64,000 nucleotides of DNA from Bufo bufo. Taxonomy: Eukaryota > Chordata > Amphibia > Anura > Bufonidae. The stretch lies in contig NC_053392.1 in the NCBI RefSeq assembly GCF_905171765.1, positions 401,133,899-401,197,898 of the forward strand. The letters are read 5' to 3'. How positions within the stretch are numbered: position 1 is the stretch's first letter; each line of letters begins with the position of its first letter. Below, piece by piece: positions 43,327 to 54,394 of the stretch. The translations under genes and the position numbers were made by a program. A model generated the notes under the pieces. The model saw only the letters and a list, made by a program, of their open reading frames with translations. It searched no databases and was not told the origin of the DNA.

Positions 43327-44534
43327 TATATATAAAGTAAATATATAGAAAATAATGTTTCCTAACAATTTTTCCTCTAAAATCGATTTCATCTTCGGTT
43401 TCGTGAGTATTATTGTCAGTCTTTTAAGGTGGCGTACTACTCGGACAACATCGTTCTCAGCAGTGACCTGGGAGTCCAAGATGCATCCAGACATCCTCCC
43501 TATGCTGTTCCCGAACCATTTCAGTAGAGATGTCGCGAACATAAAATTTTCAGTTCGCGAATGGCAAACGCGACTTTACGCAAATGTTCGCGAACGGGCT
43601 AACCGCCATAGACTTCAATAGGCAGGCGAATTTTAAAACCCACAGAGACTCTTTCTGGCCACAATAGTGATGGAAAAGTTGTTTCAAGGGGACTAACACC
43701 TGGACTGTGGCATGCCGGAGGGGGATCCATGGCAAAACTCCCATGGAAAATTACATAGTTGACGCAGAGTCTGGTTTTAATCCATAAAGGGCATAAATCA
43801 CCTAACATTCCTAAATTGTTTGGAATAACGTGCTTTAAAACATCAGGTATGATGTTGTATTGATCAGGTAGTGTAAGGGTTACGCCCGCTTCACAGTGAC
43901 AGACCAAACTCCATGTTTAACGAACCGCAAACAACCGCAAAGAGTTGTCAATAGTTGACACACTCATGACATAAATTTTATTCCTCTATCCATCAATATT
44001 GGTGTAGTGATGACTGTGCTCGTGCGCACGTTCGGGAGATTGCAGGCGATGGCGGTTTTTCAAAGCCTATGGTCGTGCTGAGGTAGTTCAGTGACAGTTA
44101 AGTGACCCAGAAAACAATAATTCTGCAGTGTGGGCCCATTTTTTGGCCTAGTAGGCTTTAATGATCACCTTAGATGATCACAAAGAAAATTAATGTTTTT
44201 TCTATGAAAAATTATCCAGCCGATCGCTTTTGGTCTGTTCACAATGAAGCAACGACCTTATCATCTGGGGTGTGCCAACATTGCCAACACACTCATAGAG
44301 GTGATCGCTTCATTGTGATACGCAAGCCCCTTCACCACAACAAGGTAACGATCACGAAGGGGAATTGACACATGTATGTGCCTTTTTTTTTGTTTTGTTT
44401 TTGCAGCCACAGTGCAGCACCAGAGGCCAGAAAAATTAGGCATGTACACATGCCTGAAAAATTAGGCATTGTTGCAGCGGAAAAAACGGATGTTTTCCAG
44501 GCAGAAAGTGTATTAAAACATTGCGGCTTCAACC

Positions 44535-47500
44535 CTAGTTGGTGGCGGAGAAGTCACGCAAGTCATCCGGCATGCAGAGATTAAATACAGCAGTGTGGGG
44601 ACCATTTTTAGCCCAAGGCATCTCATCAGGCTTTTTTTTGTCAAATGCATCCCCCACTGTCAGTCCCTTCGGGATCCATGCCTCATTCATCTTAATAAAG
44701 GTGAGGTAATCTAGACTTTTTTGATCTAGGCAACTTCTCTTCTCAGTGACAATACCTCCTGCTGCACTGAAGGTCCTTTCTGACAGGACACTTGAAGCGA
44801 GGCAGGCCAGAAGTTCTATCGCAAATTGGGATAGCTCAGGCTACAGGTCAAGCCTGTACACCCAGTAGTCAAGGGCTTCATCGATCCTCACAGTGTCGAT
44901 ATCTGCAGTTAAGGCGAGGTAGTCTGCTACCTGTCAGTCGAGTCGTTCTCTGAGGGTGGACCCCGAAGGACTGTGGCGATGCGTAGGACTCAAAAAGCTC
45001 TGCATGTCCTCCATCAACAACACATCTGTAAAGCTTCCTGTCCTTGCAGGCGTGGTCGTGGTAGGAGGAGGATTACTTTCACCTCTTCCCCTGTTAGATT
45101 CCCGTTGTGCTGTGACATCACCCTTATACGCTGTGTAAAGCATACTTTTTAACTTGTTTTGGAACTGCTGCATCCTTTCCGACTTCCGATAATTCGGTAA
45201 CATTTCAGCCACTTTCTGCTTATACCGGGGGTCTAGTAGCGTGGCCACCCAGTACAGGTCGTTCTCCTTTAGCCTTTTTATACGAGGGTACCTCAACAGG
45301 CATGACAGCATGAAAGACCCCATTTGCACAAGGTTGGATGCCGAGCTACTCATGTCCCGTTCCTCGTCCTCACTGATCTCATTGAAGGTCTGTTCTCCCC
45401 CCCCAGCCACGTACAACACCACGGGTCCCAGGTAGGTGACAACGAGCACCCTGGGATGCCTTCTGTGGTTGGTCTTCCTCCTCCTCAAAGCCACATTCCT
45501 CCTCTGACTCCTCTTCCTCAGACTCCTCTTCCAGCGTTGCTGCAGGTCCAGCAAGCGATGATGATAAGGCTGTTTCTGGTGGTGATGGTGACCACAACTC
45601 GTCCTCTTCACGCTCATCTACGGCCTGATCCAGCACTCTTTGCAGGACACGCTCCAGGAAGAAAACAAATGGGATGATGTCGCTGATGGTGCCTTCGGTG
45701 CGACTGACTAGGTTTGTCACCTCCTCAAAAGGACGCATGAGCCTACAGGCATTGCACATGAGCGTCCAGTAACGTGGCAAAAAAATACCCAGCTTCGCAG
45801 AGGCTGTCCTAGCACCCCGGTCATACAAATACTTGTTTATGGCTTTTTCTTGTTGGAGCAGGCAGTCGAACATTAGGAATGTTGAATTCCAACGTGTCGG
45901 GCTGTCGCAAATCAAGCGCCTCACTGGCATGTTGTTTCGCCGCTGAATATCGGAAAAGTGCGCCATGGCCGTGTAAGAACGCCTGATATGGCCACACACC
46001 TTCCTGGCCTGCTTGAGGACATCCTGTAAGCCTGGGTACTTATACACAAAGCGTTGTACGATCAGATTCAACACATGTGCCATGCACGGCACATGTGTCA
46101 ACTTGCCCAAATTCAATGCCGCCAACAGATTGCTTCCGTTGTCACACACCACTTTGCCGATCTCCAGTTGGTGCGGGGTCAGCCACTGATCCACCTGTGC
46201 GTTCAGGGCGGACAGGAGTGCTGGTCCGGTGTGACTCTCTGCTTTCAGGCAAGTCAACCCCAAGACGGCGTGACACTGTCGTATCCGGGATGTGGAATAG
46301 CCCCTGGGGAGCTGGGGGGGGGGTGCAGTTCATGTGGTGCAAGACACAGCAGCAGAAGAGGACTCAGCCGAGGAGGTTATGGAAGAGGATGGAGTAGGAG
46401 GAGTAGAGGAGGTGGCAGCAGGCCTGCCTGCAAGTTGTGGCGGTGTCACCAACTCCGCTGCAGAGCCACGCATTCCATGCTTGGCAGCCGTCAGCAGGTT
46501 TACCCCATTGCGCAGTGTACGTGATATACCTGCCCTGACCATGCTTTGCAGACCAGGTATCAGTGGTCAGATGGACCCTTGCCCCAACACTGTGTGCCAG
46601 ACATGTCATGACTTCCTTTTCCACAATAAAGTACAGGTTGGGGATTGCCTTTTGTGAAAAAAAAATTTGGCCGGGTACCTTCCACTGCGGTGTCCCAATA
46701 GCTACAAATTTTTTGAAGGCCTCAGACTCCACCAGCTTGTATGGTAAAAGCTGGCGGGCCAAGAGTTCCGTAAAGCCAGCTGTCAGACGCCGGGCAAGGG
46801 GGTGACTCTTACTTTGGCTTCTGACGCTCAAACATTTCCTTGACAGACACCTGACTGTGGGCAAATGAGCAGGAACTGCTGAAGGCGAGAGGCGGAGCGG
46901 CAGGTGGTTGAGAGGGGGCAAGGAGGACAGCAGTGGTTGATGTGGCTGAAGATGCTGGACCAGGAGGAGGATGGTGGTTTTGAGTTTGTGTGCTGCTTGT
47001 ACTCATGTGTTGATCCCATAGGCGTTTGTGATGTGAGATCATGTGCCTTCGCAAAGCAGTTGTACCTAGGTGGGTGTTGGACTTCCCACGACTCAGTTTC
47101 TTTTGGCACAGGTTGCCAATGGCATCACTGTTATCAGAGGCAGACACACAAAAAAAATGCCACACTGCTGAGCTTTGCAATGACGGCATTCTGGTGGTGG
47201 CAACAGCATGCGTTGATTGGCGTGCTGTCTGGCTGACCCCGGGTGCCGATACATGCTGTCTGACTGTGCCACTAGCTCCTTGTGACGACCTCCCCCTGCT
47301 TCCAACTCTCCTCCTCCTCGCTGTCTCCCCATCTGAACTTTCCCTCTGTTCTTCTTCTCTTCGAACAGACACCCACGTGACATCCATGAACACATCGTCA
47401 TCATCAACCGCTTCACTTGTATCTGACGACTCAGCAAAGGAACAACATCATCATCATCACACCGTACGTCAATGTGTGTAATGCTGCCTGACTGAGACAT

Positions 47501-47869
47501 ATCCCTGTTATCTACATCCTCTGGCAATAATGGTTGCGCATCACTCATTTCTTCCAACTGATGTGTAAATAACTCCTCTGACAGATCAAGTGAAGCAGCT
47601 GTGGTGCTAGTTTTGTTGGTGGCGGTGGGCGGGCGAGTGGTAACTTGAGAGGTGTCCGAAGCTGAGCTGGAGGAGGATGGTGCGTCAAGGTTCCGAGCAG
47701 AAGCTGTAGAAGATTGGGTGTCCTGTGTAAGCCAGTCAACTATGTCCTCAGAATTTTTCGAGTTCAGGGTACGTGGCCTCCGAACACTGGGCATTATTCT
47801 AGGGCCAAAGGAAATCACAGCACCATGACCACGACGGCCCCTGCGGGGTGGCCTGCCTCTGCCTGTCAT
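44535..47869 (-). pseudogene. hAT-D transposase, BED zinc finger
   Basis: ATG at 47869 gives MTGRGRPPRRGRRGHG, then NSEDIVDWLTQDTQSS and an acidic region. The BED finger (about 46990-47140) follows SAVWHFF, but its first zinc ligand is Gly (AIGNLCQKKL instead of ICNLC). The second Cys and HMISHH remain. Core motifs: VHLTTDTWSAKHGQGRY (about 46560), VVCDNGSNLLAAL (46150), CMAHVLNLIVQ, RWNSTFLMFD, YWVATLLDPRYK (about 45240). The dimerisation block SSVLSERTFSAAGG and LTFIKMNEAWIPKG lies at 44820-44680, and the frame ends at 44535. Stops occur at 44934-44936 and about 44842, with frameshifts near 47400, 46850 and 46340. Inactive. Confidence 0.85.
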
Positions 47870-47889
47870 TTTTTTAGATTAGTGGTACT

Positions 47890-48390
47890 ATGCGTGCAAG
47901 GTACTGTGCCACCCTATATGAGTGGTGGGCAGTGGGCACAGTACAGTCAGTGGGCCTGACACTTACTGGCAGGCAACTGCAATTATATTACAGAGGAAAA
48001 ATTCAATGACTTTTTTTTATCTGCAAGGTACTGTGCCACCCTATATGAGTGGTGGGCAGTGGGCACAGTACAGTCTGTGGGCCTGACACTCACTGGCAGG
48101 CAACTGCAATTATATTACAGAGAAAAATTTTAATTACTTTTGTATCTGCAAGGTACTGTGCCACCCTATATGAGTGGTGGGCAGTGGGCACAGTACAGTC
48201 TGTGGGCCTGACACTCACTGGCAGGCAACAGCAATTATATTACAGAGGAAAAATTAAATGACTTTTTTTTATCTGCAAGGAACTGTGCCACCCTATATGA
48301 GTGGTGTGCACACAGTACAGTCTGTGGGCCTGTGGCCTCTCACACACGGGCAGGCAACTGCAATATATATATAGAAAAAATAAATACAAG
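47890..48390. repeat. 126-bp leader array of hAT-D, four units
   Basis: Starts at 47896, 48023, 48148 and 48275: GCAAGGTACTGTGCCACCCT, ATATGAGTGGTGGGCAGTGG, GCACAGTACAGTCTGTGGGC. It lies between promoter and ATG, as in the other hAT families. Confidence 0.9.
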
Positions 48391-48597
48391 CAGACTGATG
48401 TACCAGTCCTAAAAAGGACTTTTTGGGGTGCTGTCAGGACGCTGTCCTTACAGCAGATGAGTCTTTGAGGACTGGAGTGGACACAGAACACTGGCCTAGC
48501 TAACGCTTTCCCTATTAATTCAGCAGCAGCAGCACTCTCCCTGCTCTAACTAACACTGCAGCTTCAGAATGAATCTAAGAGGGCTGCCGTCCTTGCT

Positions 48598-48642
48598 TTT
48601 TTATAGGAGGTGGGAGGGTCTGGGAGGGAGGGTATGCTGATT
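48598..48642 (-). promoter_or_regulatory. Putative hAT-D promoter
   Basis: Minus strand CCAATCAGC (plus 48634-48642) precedes CCTATAAAAAAGC (plus 48595-48607) by about 30 bp. This is the closest to a classical TATA box among the hAT families here. Inferred from motifs and position. Confidence 0.5.
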
Positions 48643-48839
48643 GGCTGGAATGTGTCTGCTGACTATGAGGTACAGGGTCAAAGTTTTCTCAATGATGATG
48701 TATAGGGGGCGGACCGAACATCGCATATGTTCGCCCGCCGCGGCGAACTCGAACAAGCGATGTTCGCCGGCGAATAGTTCGGGACATCTCTCTGGTGTTT
48801 CCATCAATTTCTGACTTTTTCCTGTGAACCAGACACCCT

Positions 48840-48993
48840 CCCCTCTTCAGAGCAGGGGGGTACATGGTTTAATGCTCTGGTTCTCCCATTGACTTCCATT
48901 GTGCTCAGGTGCTCTGTAGAGCACCTGAGCATCCCAAAGTATTCTACTCGAGGACCAGAGCACCCAAGCACTTTGGTGCTCGATCAACACTAG
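48840..48993. mobile_element. hAT-type right-end fragment
   Basis: GCTCTGTAGAGC and CTCAGGTGCTC/GAGCACCTGAG palindromes are followed by a terminus GCTCGATCAACACTA (48993), the complement of a TAGTGTTGATCGAGC-type TIR. No partner end was identified. It is probably a truncated hAT MITE. Confidence 0.5.
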
Positions 48994-49076
48994 ATGAATT
49001 TTTCCATTGAGGTGAGAATCAAAAAGATGATGAGAGAATGGCTATTACAACTACGATTTCAGTACACCACATTAAT

Positions 49077-49209
49077 GCTAGGGTTACACGACAACACTGG
49101 TTGTGCAACAGCTGTCACGGCCAGGATTGCAATGCTGAGTAGCGGTGATACCATAGAAATAAATGGGAGACAGCTGTCACGCGACCAGTGTCGTAATGTA
49201 TCCCTAGCC
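49077..49209. mobile_element. Palindromic MITE
   Basis: GCTAGGGTTACACGACAACA at the left is inverted as GTCGTAATGTATCCCTAGC at the right, with sub-terminal CAACAGCTGTC / GACAGCTGTC. No coding sequence. Flanking duplication not clear. Confidence 0.7.
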
Positions 49210-49232
49210 TAAATTTGTATTGAGATAGTTAA

Positions 49233-49732
49233 CCCTTTCAGCCCCGGAGGTTTTTTCATTTTTGCATTTTAGTTTTTCACTCCCTGCTAGTGTTTCCCTG
49301 AATGGTGGTAAAAAAAACGAATAAATCATATTTATCTCTTATATGTTTAAGCGCGAAGAGACAGCCGCCGCTGTGAAATCCCCTGCGCGGTGACGCAATC
49401 AAATGGATGAGGATAAGCATGATTTTATAACTTTTTTTAATTTTACACTGTAATATTGATGTCGGATGCCGCAATCAGCTATGAATGCAGCATCTTAGGG
49501 GTAGAATGATGGGGAGTGGTGCAATCACCGCTCTCTGTCATTACACCCACTACTTACAAAGAAATGCGTTTCGTGACTAAGTAATTTGGCACAAAACTAT
49601 TTTTTTTTCTAAATTTTGTCGAAGCAGCTGAATCAAATTTTCCAATACTTCGCTCATCGCTACCTCCCTGCCTTTCCGGGGCCATAACTTTTTTATCTTT
49701 TTTATACATGTATGGCGCTGGTCGGAAAGGGG
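49233..49732. mobile_element. 500-bp TTAA-flanked element
   Basis: TTAA at 49229-49232 and 49733-49736. Ends CCCTTTCAGCCCCGG and, inverted, CCCCTTTCCGACC. The internal sequence resembles the start of the 3.1 kb element at 22752 (T-rich after a GC-rich terminus). It contains what looks like another hAT terminus, ACTTCGCTCATCGCTA, at 49650-49666, suggesting a nested remnant. Confidence 0.6.
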
Positions 49733-49859
49733 TTAAATTTAGTGTTGAGGGAATCGAAGTGAAACAAATTGAATTTGATCCTAATTTTAGGAAAAATGTG
49801 ATTTGTCACAAATCCAAATTTCCTCAGGCTTTGTGGTAACGAATCAGCTTTTTCCTACA

Positions 49860-50310
49860 ATGGCAGCTACGTGATGCAAAGTTAAAGTAAGAAGCCAGGA
49901 TCAGACTCAATGTCAACAGGCAGTGAGTTTCGAATGATGATTTTCTTACTGCATTCTGATGAAAAAACGTTCTTTTATCTTCCGTCCGCGCTATTTTCCA
50001 GTCAGGCTTGAAGTCAAGGGGGCAGCGGCCTCTTTGCTTCAAATCACGGTAACGGCGCCATCTTCCCTGCCCCTTCTCCTGTGACTGACAGACGGCTGTT
50101 CGGCAAAGCCAGCCGGCTGTCAGGCATAAGCGATGTCAGTCACAGCGAATAGGCAGGGAAGGGGGTGCGGTTACCTTGATTGGAGCAACGAGGCCGCTGC
50201 CCCCTTGACTTCAAGACTGACTGGAAAAAAGCGTGGACGGAGGATAAAACAACGCTAGTTGCAGGTACTGCTGGCAGTTTGGGATGGGTTTTGCCGCTGA
50301 CAGGTTCCCT
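49860..50310. mobile_element. Inverted-repeat element ending at TTAA
   Basis: A 90-bp arm (49978-50068, with GTCAAGGGGGCAGCGGCCTC) is inverted at 50150-50240 (GAGGCCGCTGCCCCCTTGAC). The right end GCTGACAGGTTCCCT stops at TTAA 50311-50314. The left end is not resolved. No protein. Confidence 0.6.
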
Positions 50311-50314
50311 TTAA

Positions 50315-50909
50315 AGGGCTTCTGTCACCCCACTAAAGTCATATTTTTTTTTTGGGCTAGTTAAATTACTTATAACGCGATATATGAAAATATAATGGTC
50401 TTACTTACTTTGATTCAGCAGTTTCTTCTAAAAACAAAGTTTTATAATATGTAAATTAGGTCTCTACCAGCAAGTAGGGCGGCTACTTGCTGGTAGCAGC
50501 TGCAGAAAACCGCCCCTCGTCGTGTTGATTGACAGGGCCAGCCGGGATCTCCTCCTCCGGCCAGCCCTGTCGGCATTTCAAAAATCGCGCGCCTGTGTTC
50601 ATTCGGCGCAGGCGCTCTGAGATGAGGAGGCTCGCCTCCTCAGAACTCCCTCAGTGCGCCTGCGCCGATGACATCACCGAAATAGAAGACGTCATCGGCA
50701 CAGGCGCACTGAGGGAGTGCTGAGGAGGCGAGCCTCCTCATCTCAGAGCGCCTGCGCCGAATGAACACAGGCGCGCGATTTTTGAAATGCTGACAGGGCT
50801 GGCCGGAGGAGGAGATCAGTAAGACCATTATATTTTCATATATCGCAATATAAGTAATTTAACTAGCCCAAAAAAAAAAAAATTACTTTAGTGGGGTGAC
50901 AGAAGCCCT
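50315..50909. mobile_element. Giant foldback MITE, TTAA-flanked
   Basis: Flanked by TTAA (50311-50314, 50910-50913). Ends AGGGCTTCTGTCACCCCACT are perfectly inverted. The complementarity continues inward with few mismatches: the left arm from about 50530 to 50680 mirrors 50690-50825, including GCGCCTGCGCCGA/TCGGCGCAGGCGC. About 130 bp (50400-50525) exists only in the left arm. The same short peptide can be read from both strands, which is a consequence of the palindrome. Confidence 0.8.
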
Positions 50910-51052
50910 TTAATCTACATATTACATTACTGATTCAGTTACTGTATACTATGGCCAATAGACAGTGGCCTGGGTCCTCAAAAGAAACAGACAGTGGCAA
51001 AAGTGTTGTAGCCGGCACAAATAGCAGCAAAAGAAGGGGTGGTGGTAGCAGC

Positions 51053-51797
51053 ATATACCCCACATCCCCTGACGAAGCCACAGCATGTGGCGAAACATGT
51101 CAGGAGGGGTGGTATAGTGTGACAATTTTAAACAGCGTCCACGTGCAGGGAAATTGTTGTTATATAGCACGAGGCAGCAGCAACGCAGCAGATAGGAGAG
51201 TGTCAGTAGTGAGGGAAATAGATACTCACAGCGCTACAGAGACCTCTATGAATAGGAATAGAGGACCTAGTATAGCCGCGGTATAGGTTGAGAGTTAGGA
51301 AAACAGCAGCAAAGAGTGAATAGGGATACAGAGGTAGCCCTGCAGCAGAGAAAAAATAGCTATAATCATTGAAAGGACAGCAACATTGTAGCTGCATGGT
51401 TACCTTAAGTATAAGGGCCAAAAAGTAGCGAATCTCAGCAGGAGCAACACCTCCACCAGCACTCTATATGTAAACACATGCAAATAACCAACCAACCTAT
51501 AACCAGTGTGTATACTACCCAATATTAAACAAGGGGGCCCTCACCAAACGAGTGTCAAAACAAGTACACTACTCCAACTGACATTATCCCATAGATCACT
51601 GGACACTGACAATTTTAAAAGTTAATCTTTTTTTTGTGTGTGTTATTGCAAATATAAAACTTTAAAAAAAAAAAATCAATAAAGATAAATATTTTATTAT
51701 CAGTTAGGGACCCCTATAGGGATTGTAGGTCTCAAGAGACCATTGGTGCATAAATATAAATATCCCGAGGGTCTCTAATAAGGGACTTTGTTTAAAA
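51053..51797 (+). mobile_element. Hammerhead-bearing retroposon with 12-bp TSD
   Basis: A 745-bp insertion in the hAT-E N-terminal codons is bounded by GGTGGTAGCAGC on both sides (51041-51052 and 51798-51809). Its first 63 bases form a hammerhead motif. AATAAAGATAAATATTTTATT lies near the 3' side (51679). No protein is encoded. Variable-length duplication with no TIR fits target-primed retroposition. Non-autonomous; the partner reverse transcriptase is unknown, and a Penelope-like origin is a guess based on known hammerhead carriers. Confidence 0.7.
51054..51115 (+). ncRNA. Type I hammerhead ribozyme motif at retroposon 5' end
   Basis: CTGACGA (51069-51075), stem II GCCAC/GTGGC with loop AGCAT (51077-51091), GAAA (51092-51095), stem III A-U plus C-G around AT, then TC at 51100-51101. 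Stem I: TCC (51065-51067) pairs with GGA (51103-51105) after one C-A mismatch at the junction, and ATACC (51054-51058) pairs with GGTAT (51111-51115) beyond internal loops. All invariant core bases are present. The junction mismatch may weaken it. Confidence 0.65.
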
Positions 51798-52044
51798 GGT
51801 GGTAGCAGCAGCCGCAGCAACAGGTCAGAGCTCTGTCACTGTCATTCTTTGGTCGTGTTTTGACAAACAATTCAGCTGTACTGGAATGGTTGACTCACTC
51901 TTCAACATCATCTCAGGTGACAACAGATACATATACGGTAGTAAGGAATCTGTGGATTCGTCTAATGCCACAATTAATTGGCATGGCCCAGGAACAACCT
52001 CTGTGCCCTCACATGTCCTGCAACTGCCTCTTTCTTTTGCTGCT

Positions 52045-52330
52045 CCTTCGGCTTCTTGCACACGACCATATGTGTTTTGCGGTCCGCAAATTGCGGAGCC
52101 GCAAAAAAAAGTTTTGCGGATCCATTGTATATGCCTATCCTTGTCTGCAAAACAGACAAGAATAGGACATGCTCTATTTTTTTGGCGGAATGGAACTACG
52201 GACAACGGACGCGGAAAACAAACGGTTGACTATCCGCATTTTTTAACAGAACCATAGAAATGAATGGGTCCGCATCCTATCCACAAAAAAACGGAACAGA
52301 TGCGGAAATAAAATACGTTTGTGTGCTGCC
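52045..52330. mobile_element. MITE nested in hAT-E
   Basis: TTCTTGCACACGACC on the left is mirrored by ACGTTTGTGTGCTG on the right, with sub-terminal GCGGTCCGCAAATTGCGG and TTGTCTGCAAAACAGACAAG palindromes. It separates two parts of the hAT-E reading frame. The exact target duplication was not resolved. Confidence 0.6.
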
Positions 52331-54159
52331 AGCTTTGCTTTGCTTTTCGGTGAGGACGAGCTTAGTGAGGACAGTCAGCAGCTACAGGCCAGCACAGACT
52401 TGGAGGAGAGGTCTACTGCGTCATCCGTTAGGCATGCACCTAGCAATGATGACAGTCAGGTGGGAGCAGGTATTGTGAACTGTCAGGGACGTGGCCATGA
52501 GACTGGTGAGGTTGACATAAGTGATGACCAGAAAGTAGTGGATGATGATTTAGTCGATCGCACTTGGGAGCTGGGTGAAGAGGGGGCATTATCATCATCA
52601 GGGGTTAAGGGTGGCAGAGTGCCGATGAGCCATCAGGGTGGAAGCAGTGTGAGATCTGTAGCCAAACGCAGCTGGGGTAGACTGTCTGCTACTCAGGAGC
52701 CTACCTGTCAAGAAACAACTAGCAGTGCATGGGTTCATACAGGCAGCAGCAGACATTAAGCATGGTGTAGTGGGGTTTACCATGCCATACTCAGCAGTGT
52801 TAGAATTTTTTATCAAGTCAACACATGGAGCATCACCATAAAGTACCATGGGAAAACTGTGGCACTAATGCAGTGGTTCAGCTTGATGCTGCAACTGCTG
52901 TATCTTTCAGAGGCCTGCACACCTTCTCCAACAGTCAGGGCTCTTCAACCTCAGCTAAAGGAAGCTGTTGTTCCTTCACTTTGTTGGACTGATTGTATGA
53001 GCAGAGGAAACCTGTTACCGATTTCTTGATGATGCAGATGAACAGGACTACTCCCCGGTGTAACTTTGAAGTTAGACAGTGGCAGCTCATGATTGACACC
53101 TGCTGTTTGCTCAGGCCCTTTGAGAAGGCCTCTTTATGTGTCAGTAGCCAGGACTATGGGATGAATGATGTCATTCCACTCCTTCATGTCCTGGAACGTA
53201 TGCTGATAAAATCTGACTGGTGAGGCGACAGAAGACGTGGTGCCTATTTGTCACGACCACCTGAGCCCTGTGGAGGCTGTACTGGCACAGGAGGAGGACA
53301 TAAACGCCAAGGAATTCTATACAGAACTAGGTGATTTATCTGCCCATGCAACAGGAGAGGAGCAGGAGGAGCTAGTGGGTGACAACGAAGACTACACAGA
53401 TGACCCCGACCGACCATAGCAGTATGCAGTGGAGATTTAGTCAGGAAGTCTCTCCGAATCCCATGTGTAAATGGACAGATGCATGCTGAGTTGCTTGTGT
53501 AGTGACAGCTGCATTCTAACCATTCAGCAGAGGGATGACTACTGGCTCTCCACAATGTTAGACACTTGCTGGAAGGGGATGGGGGGCAGAAACAGCACCA
53601 GATCCATCAGCAGCAACTTACGTCTTAAGTCTCTAATGAGCACTTTTCTTCACCTGCCTACTGAAGAAACCACACAGGAGCAGCAGGACATGTAGCAGAA
53701 CCTCAACCAGCAGGTGGTGGCATACTTGGACTGTACCCTGTCACACCTGATCCAACATTCCCTGGACAACTGGGCAGCGAAACTTGAACTGTGGTTGCAA
53801 CTGGCCGTGTTTTCCCAGGGCAAGCTTTCCTGCCTGGCCAGCAGTGTGGCATCCAGAGCGAGTGTTTAGTGTGTCGAGTGGCATAGTTACCCCAAAGATA
53901 ACTCTCCTTTCAACAAAAAATGTTGAGAGACTAACCTTTATAAAGATGAATCAAGCCAGGATTAACCACGATTTCTAGACACTGGTGGCTGATACAACAG
54001 ACTACATCACTCCGGCAGTAGTGATCTGACTGTAGTGTGCTGCCAGCATTGTTACAAAGGCATGTTACTACTGACCACGTGCTTCTGCCACTATTCTGCC
54101 ACTGTCACCCTCATGAAGCCACACACCTACTGCCTCTACTGCCTAATGTGATCTGCCAC

Positions 54160-54370
54160 CATCTTGTGCTGTTACTGCCACTGCTGTTTTCTCCCCCACC
54201 CCCCACTCTGTTACGGGGCCACTATTGTGACTCTTTGTACTGTTGCTACCCTCACCACTCTGTTCTGGGGCCACCATTGGCACTTTTTCTGCTGTTGCCA
54301 CCCTCCTCACTCTGTTCTGGAGCGACTATTGTTACTTGTACCACTCTGTTACAGGACCACTAGTGTCCCT
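54160..54370. repeat. About 56-bp array, 3' region of hAT-E
   Basis: Four units carry CACTCTGTTACGGGGCCACT or CACTCTGTTCTGGGGCCACC, TGCTGTTGCCACCCTC. A fifth related unit (CCCCACTGTCATGGGGCCAC) lies at 55351 after the nested elements, indicating that the array was split by them. Confidence 0.75.
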
Positions 54371-54394
54371 GTTTGGCTGTGTTGAGATCACCTT

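Larger units (their letters stand above)
43526..48791 (-). mobile_element. hAT-D: full-length hAT transposon, degraded
   Basis: Left terminus AGAGATGTCGCGAAC (43526) and right terminus GTTCGGGACATCTCT (48791) are inverted repeats. Minus-strand order is promoter (48598-48642), 126-bp leader array, and transposase (44535-47869). The 1 kb 3' region is rich in GATCACC/GGTGATC words. Flanking 8-mers (ATTTCAGT, CTGGTGTT) do not match, so the insertion duplication has decayed or one end was exchanged. Confidence 0.78.
50951..53978 (+). pseudogene. hAT-E transposase, degraded and twice interrupted
   Basis: ATG at 50951 opens MANRQWPGSSKETDSGKSVV, a basic Gly/Ser-rich N-terminus like those of hAT-A and hAT-D. 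The retroposon at 51053-51797 interrupts it; the reading then resumes with NSAVLEWLTHSSTSS. A MITE follows (52045-52330). An acidic stretch (52340-52760) leads into a region where the BED finger and first core motifs are mostly deleted. RTTPRCNFEVRQW and LRPFEKASLCVSSQD (53060-53150) represent the insertion domain. RDDYWLSTMLDT (53530) matches the YWLATLLDP motif, and ERVFSVSSGIVTPK with LTFIKMNQARI (53860-53965) is the dimerisation block. Many stops; dead. Confidence 0.75.

Noticed and set aside
49561..49590. GAAATGCGTTTCGTGAC as another hammerhead
   Set aside because: No CUGANGA box and no stem II nearby; the similarity is limited to one short word.
50529..50828. Same short peptide readable from both strands
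   Set aside because: Direct consequence of the near-perfect palindrome of the foldback MITE; not two genes.
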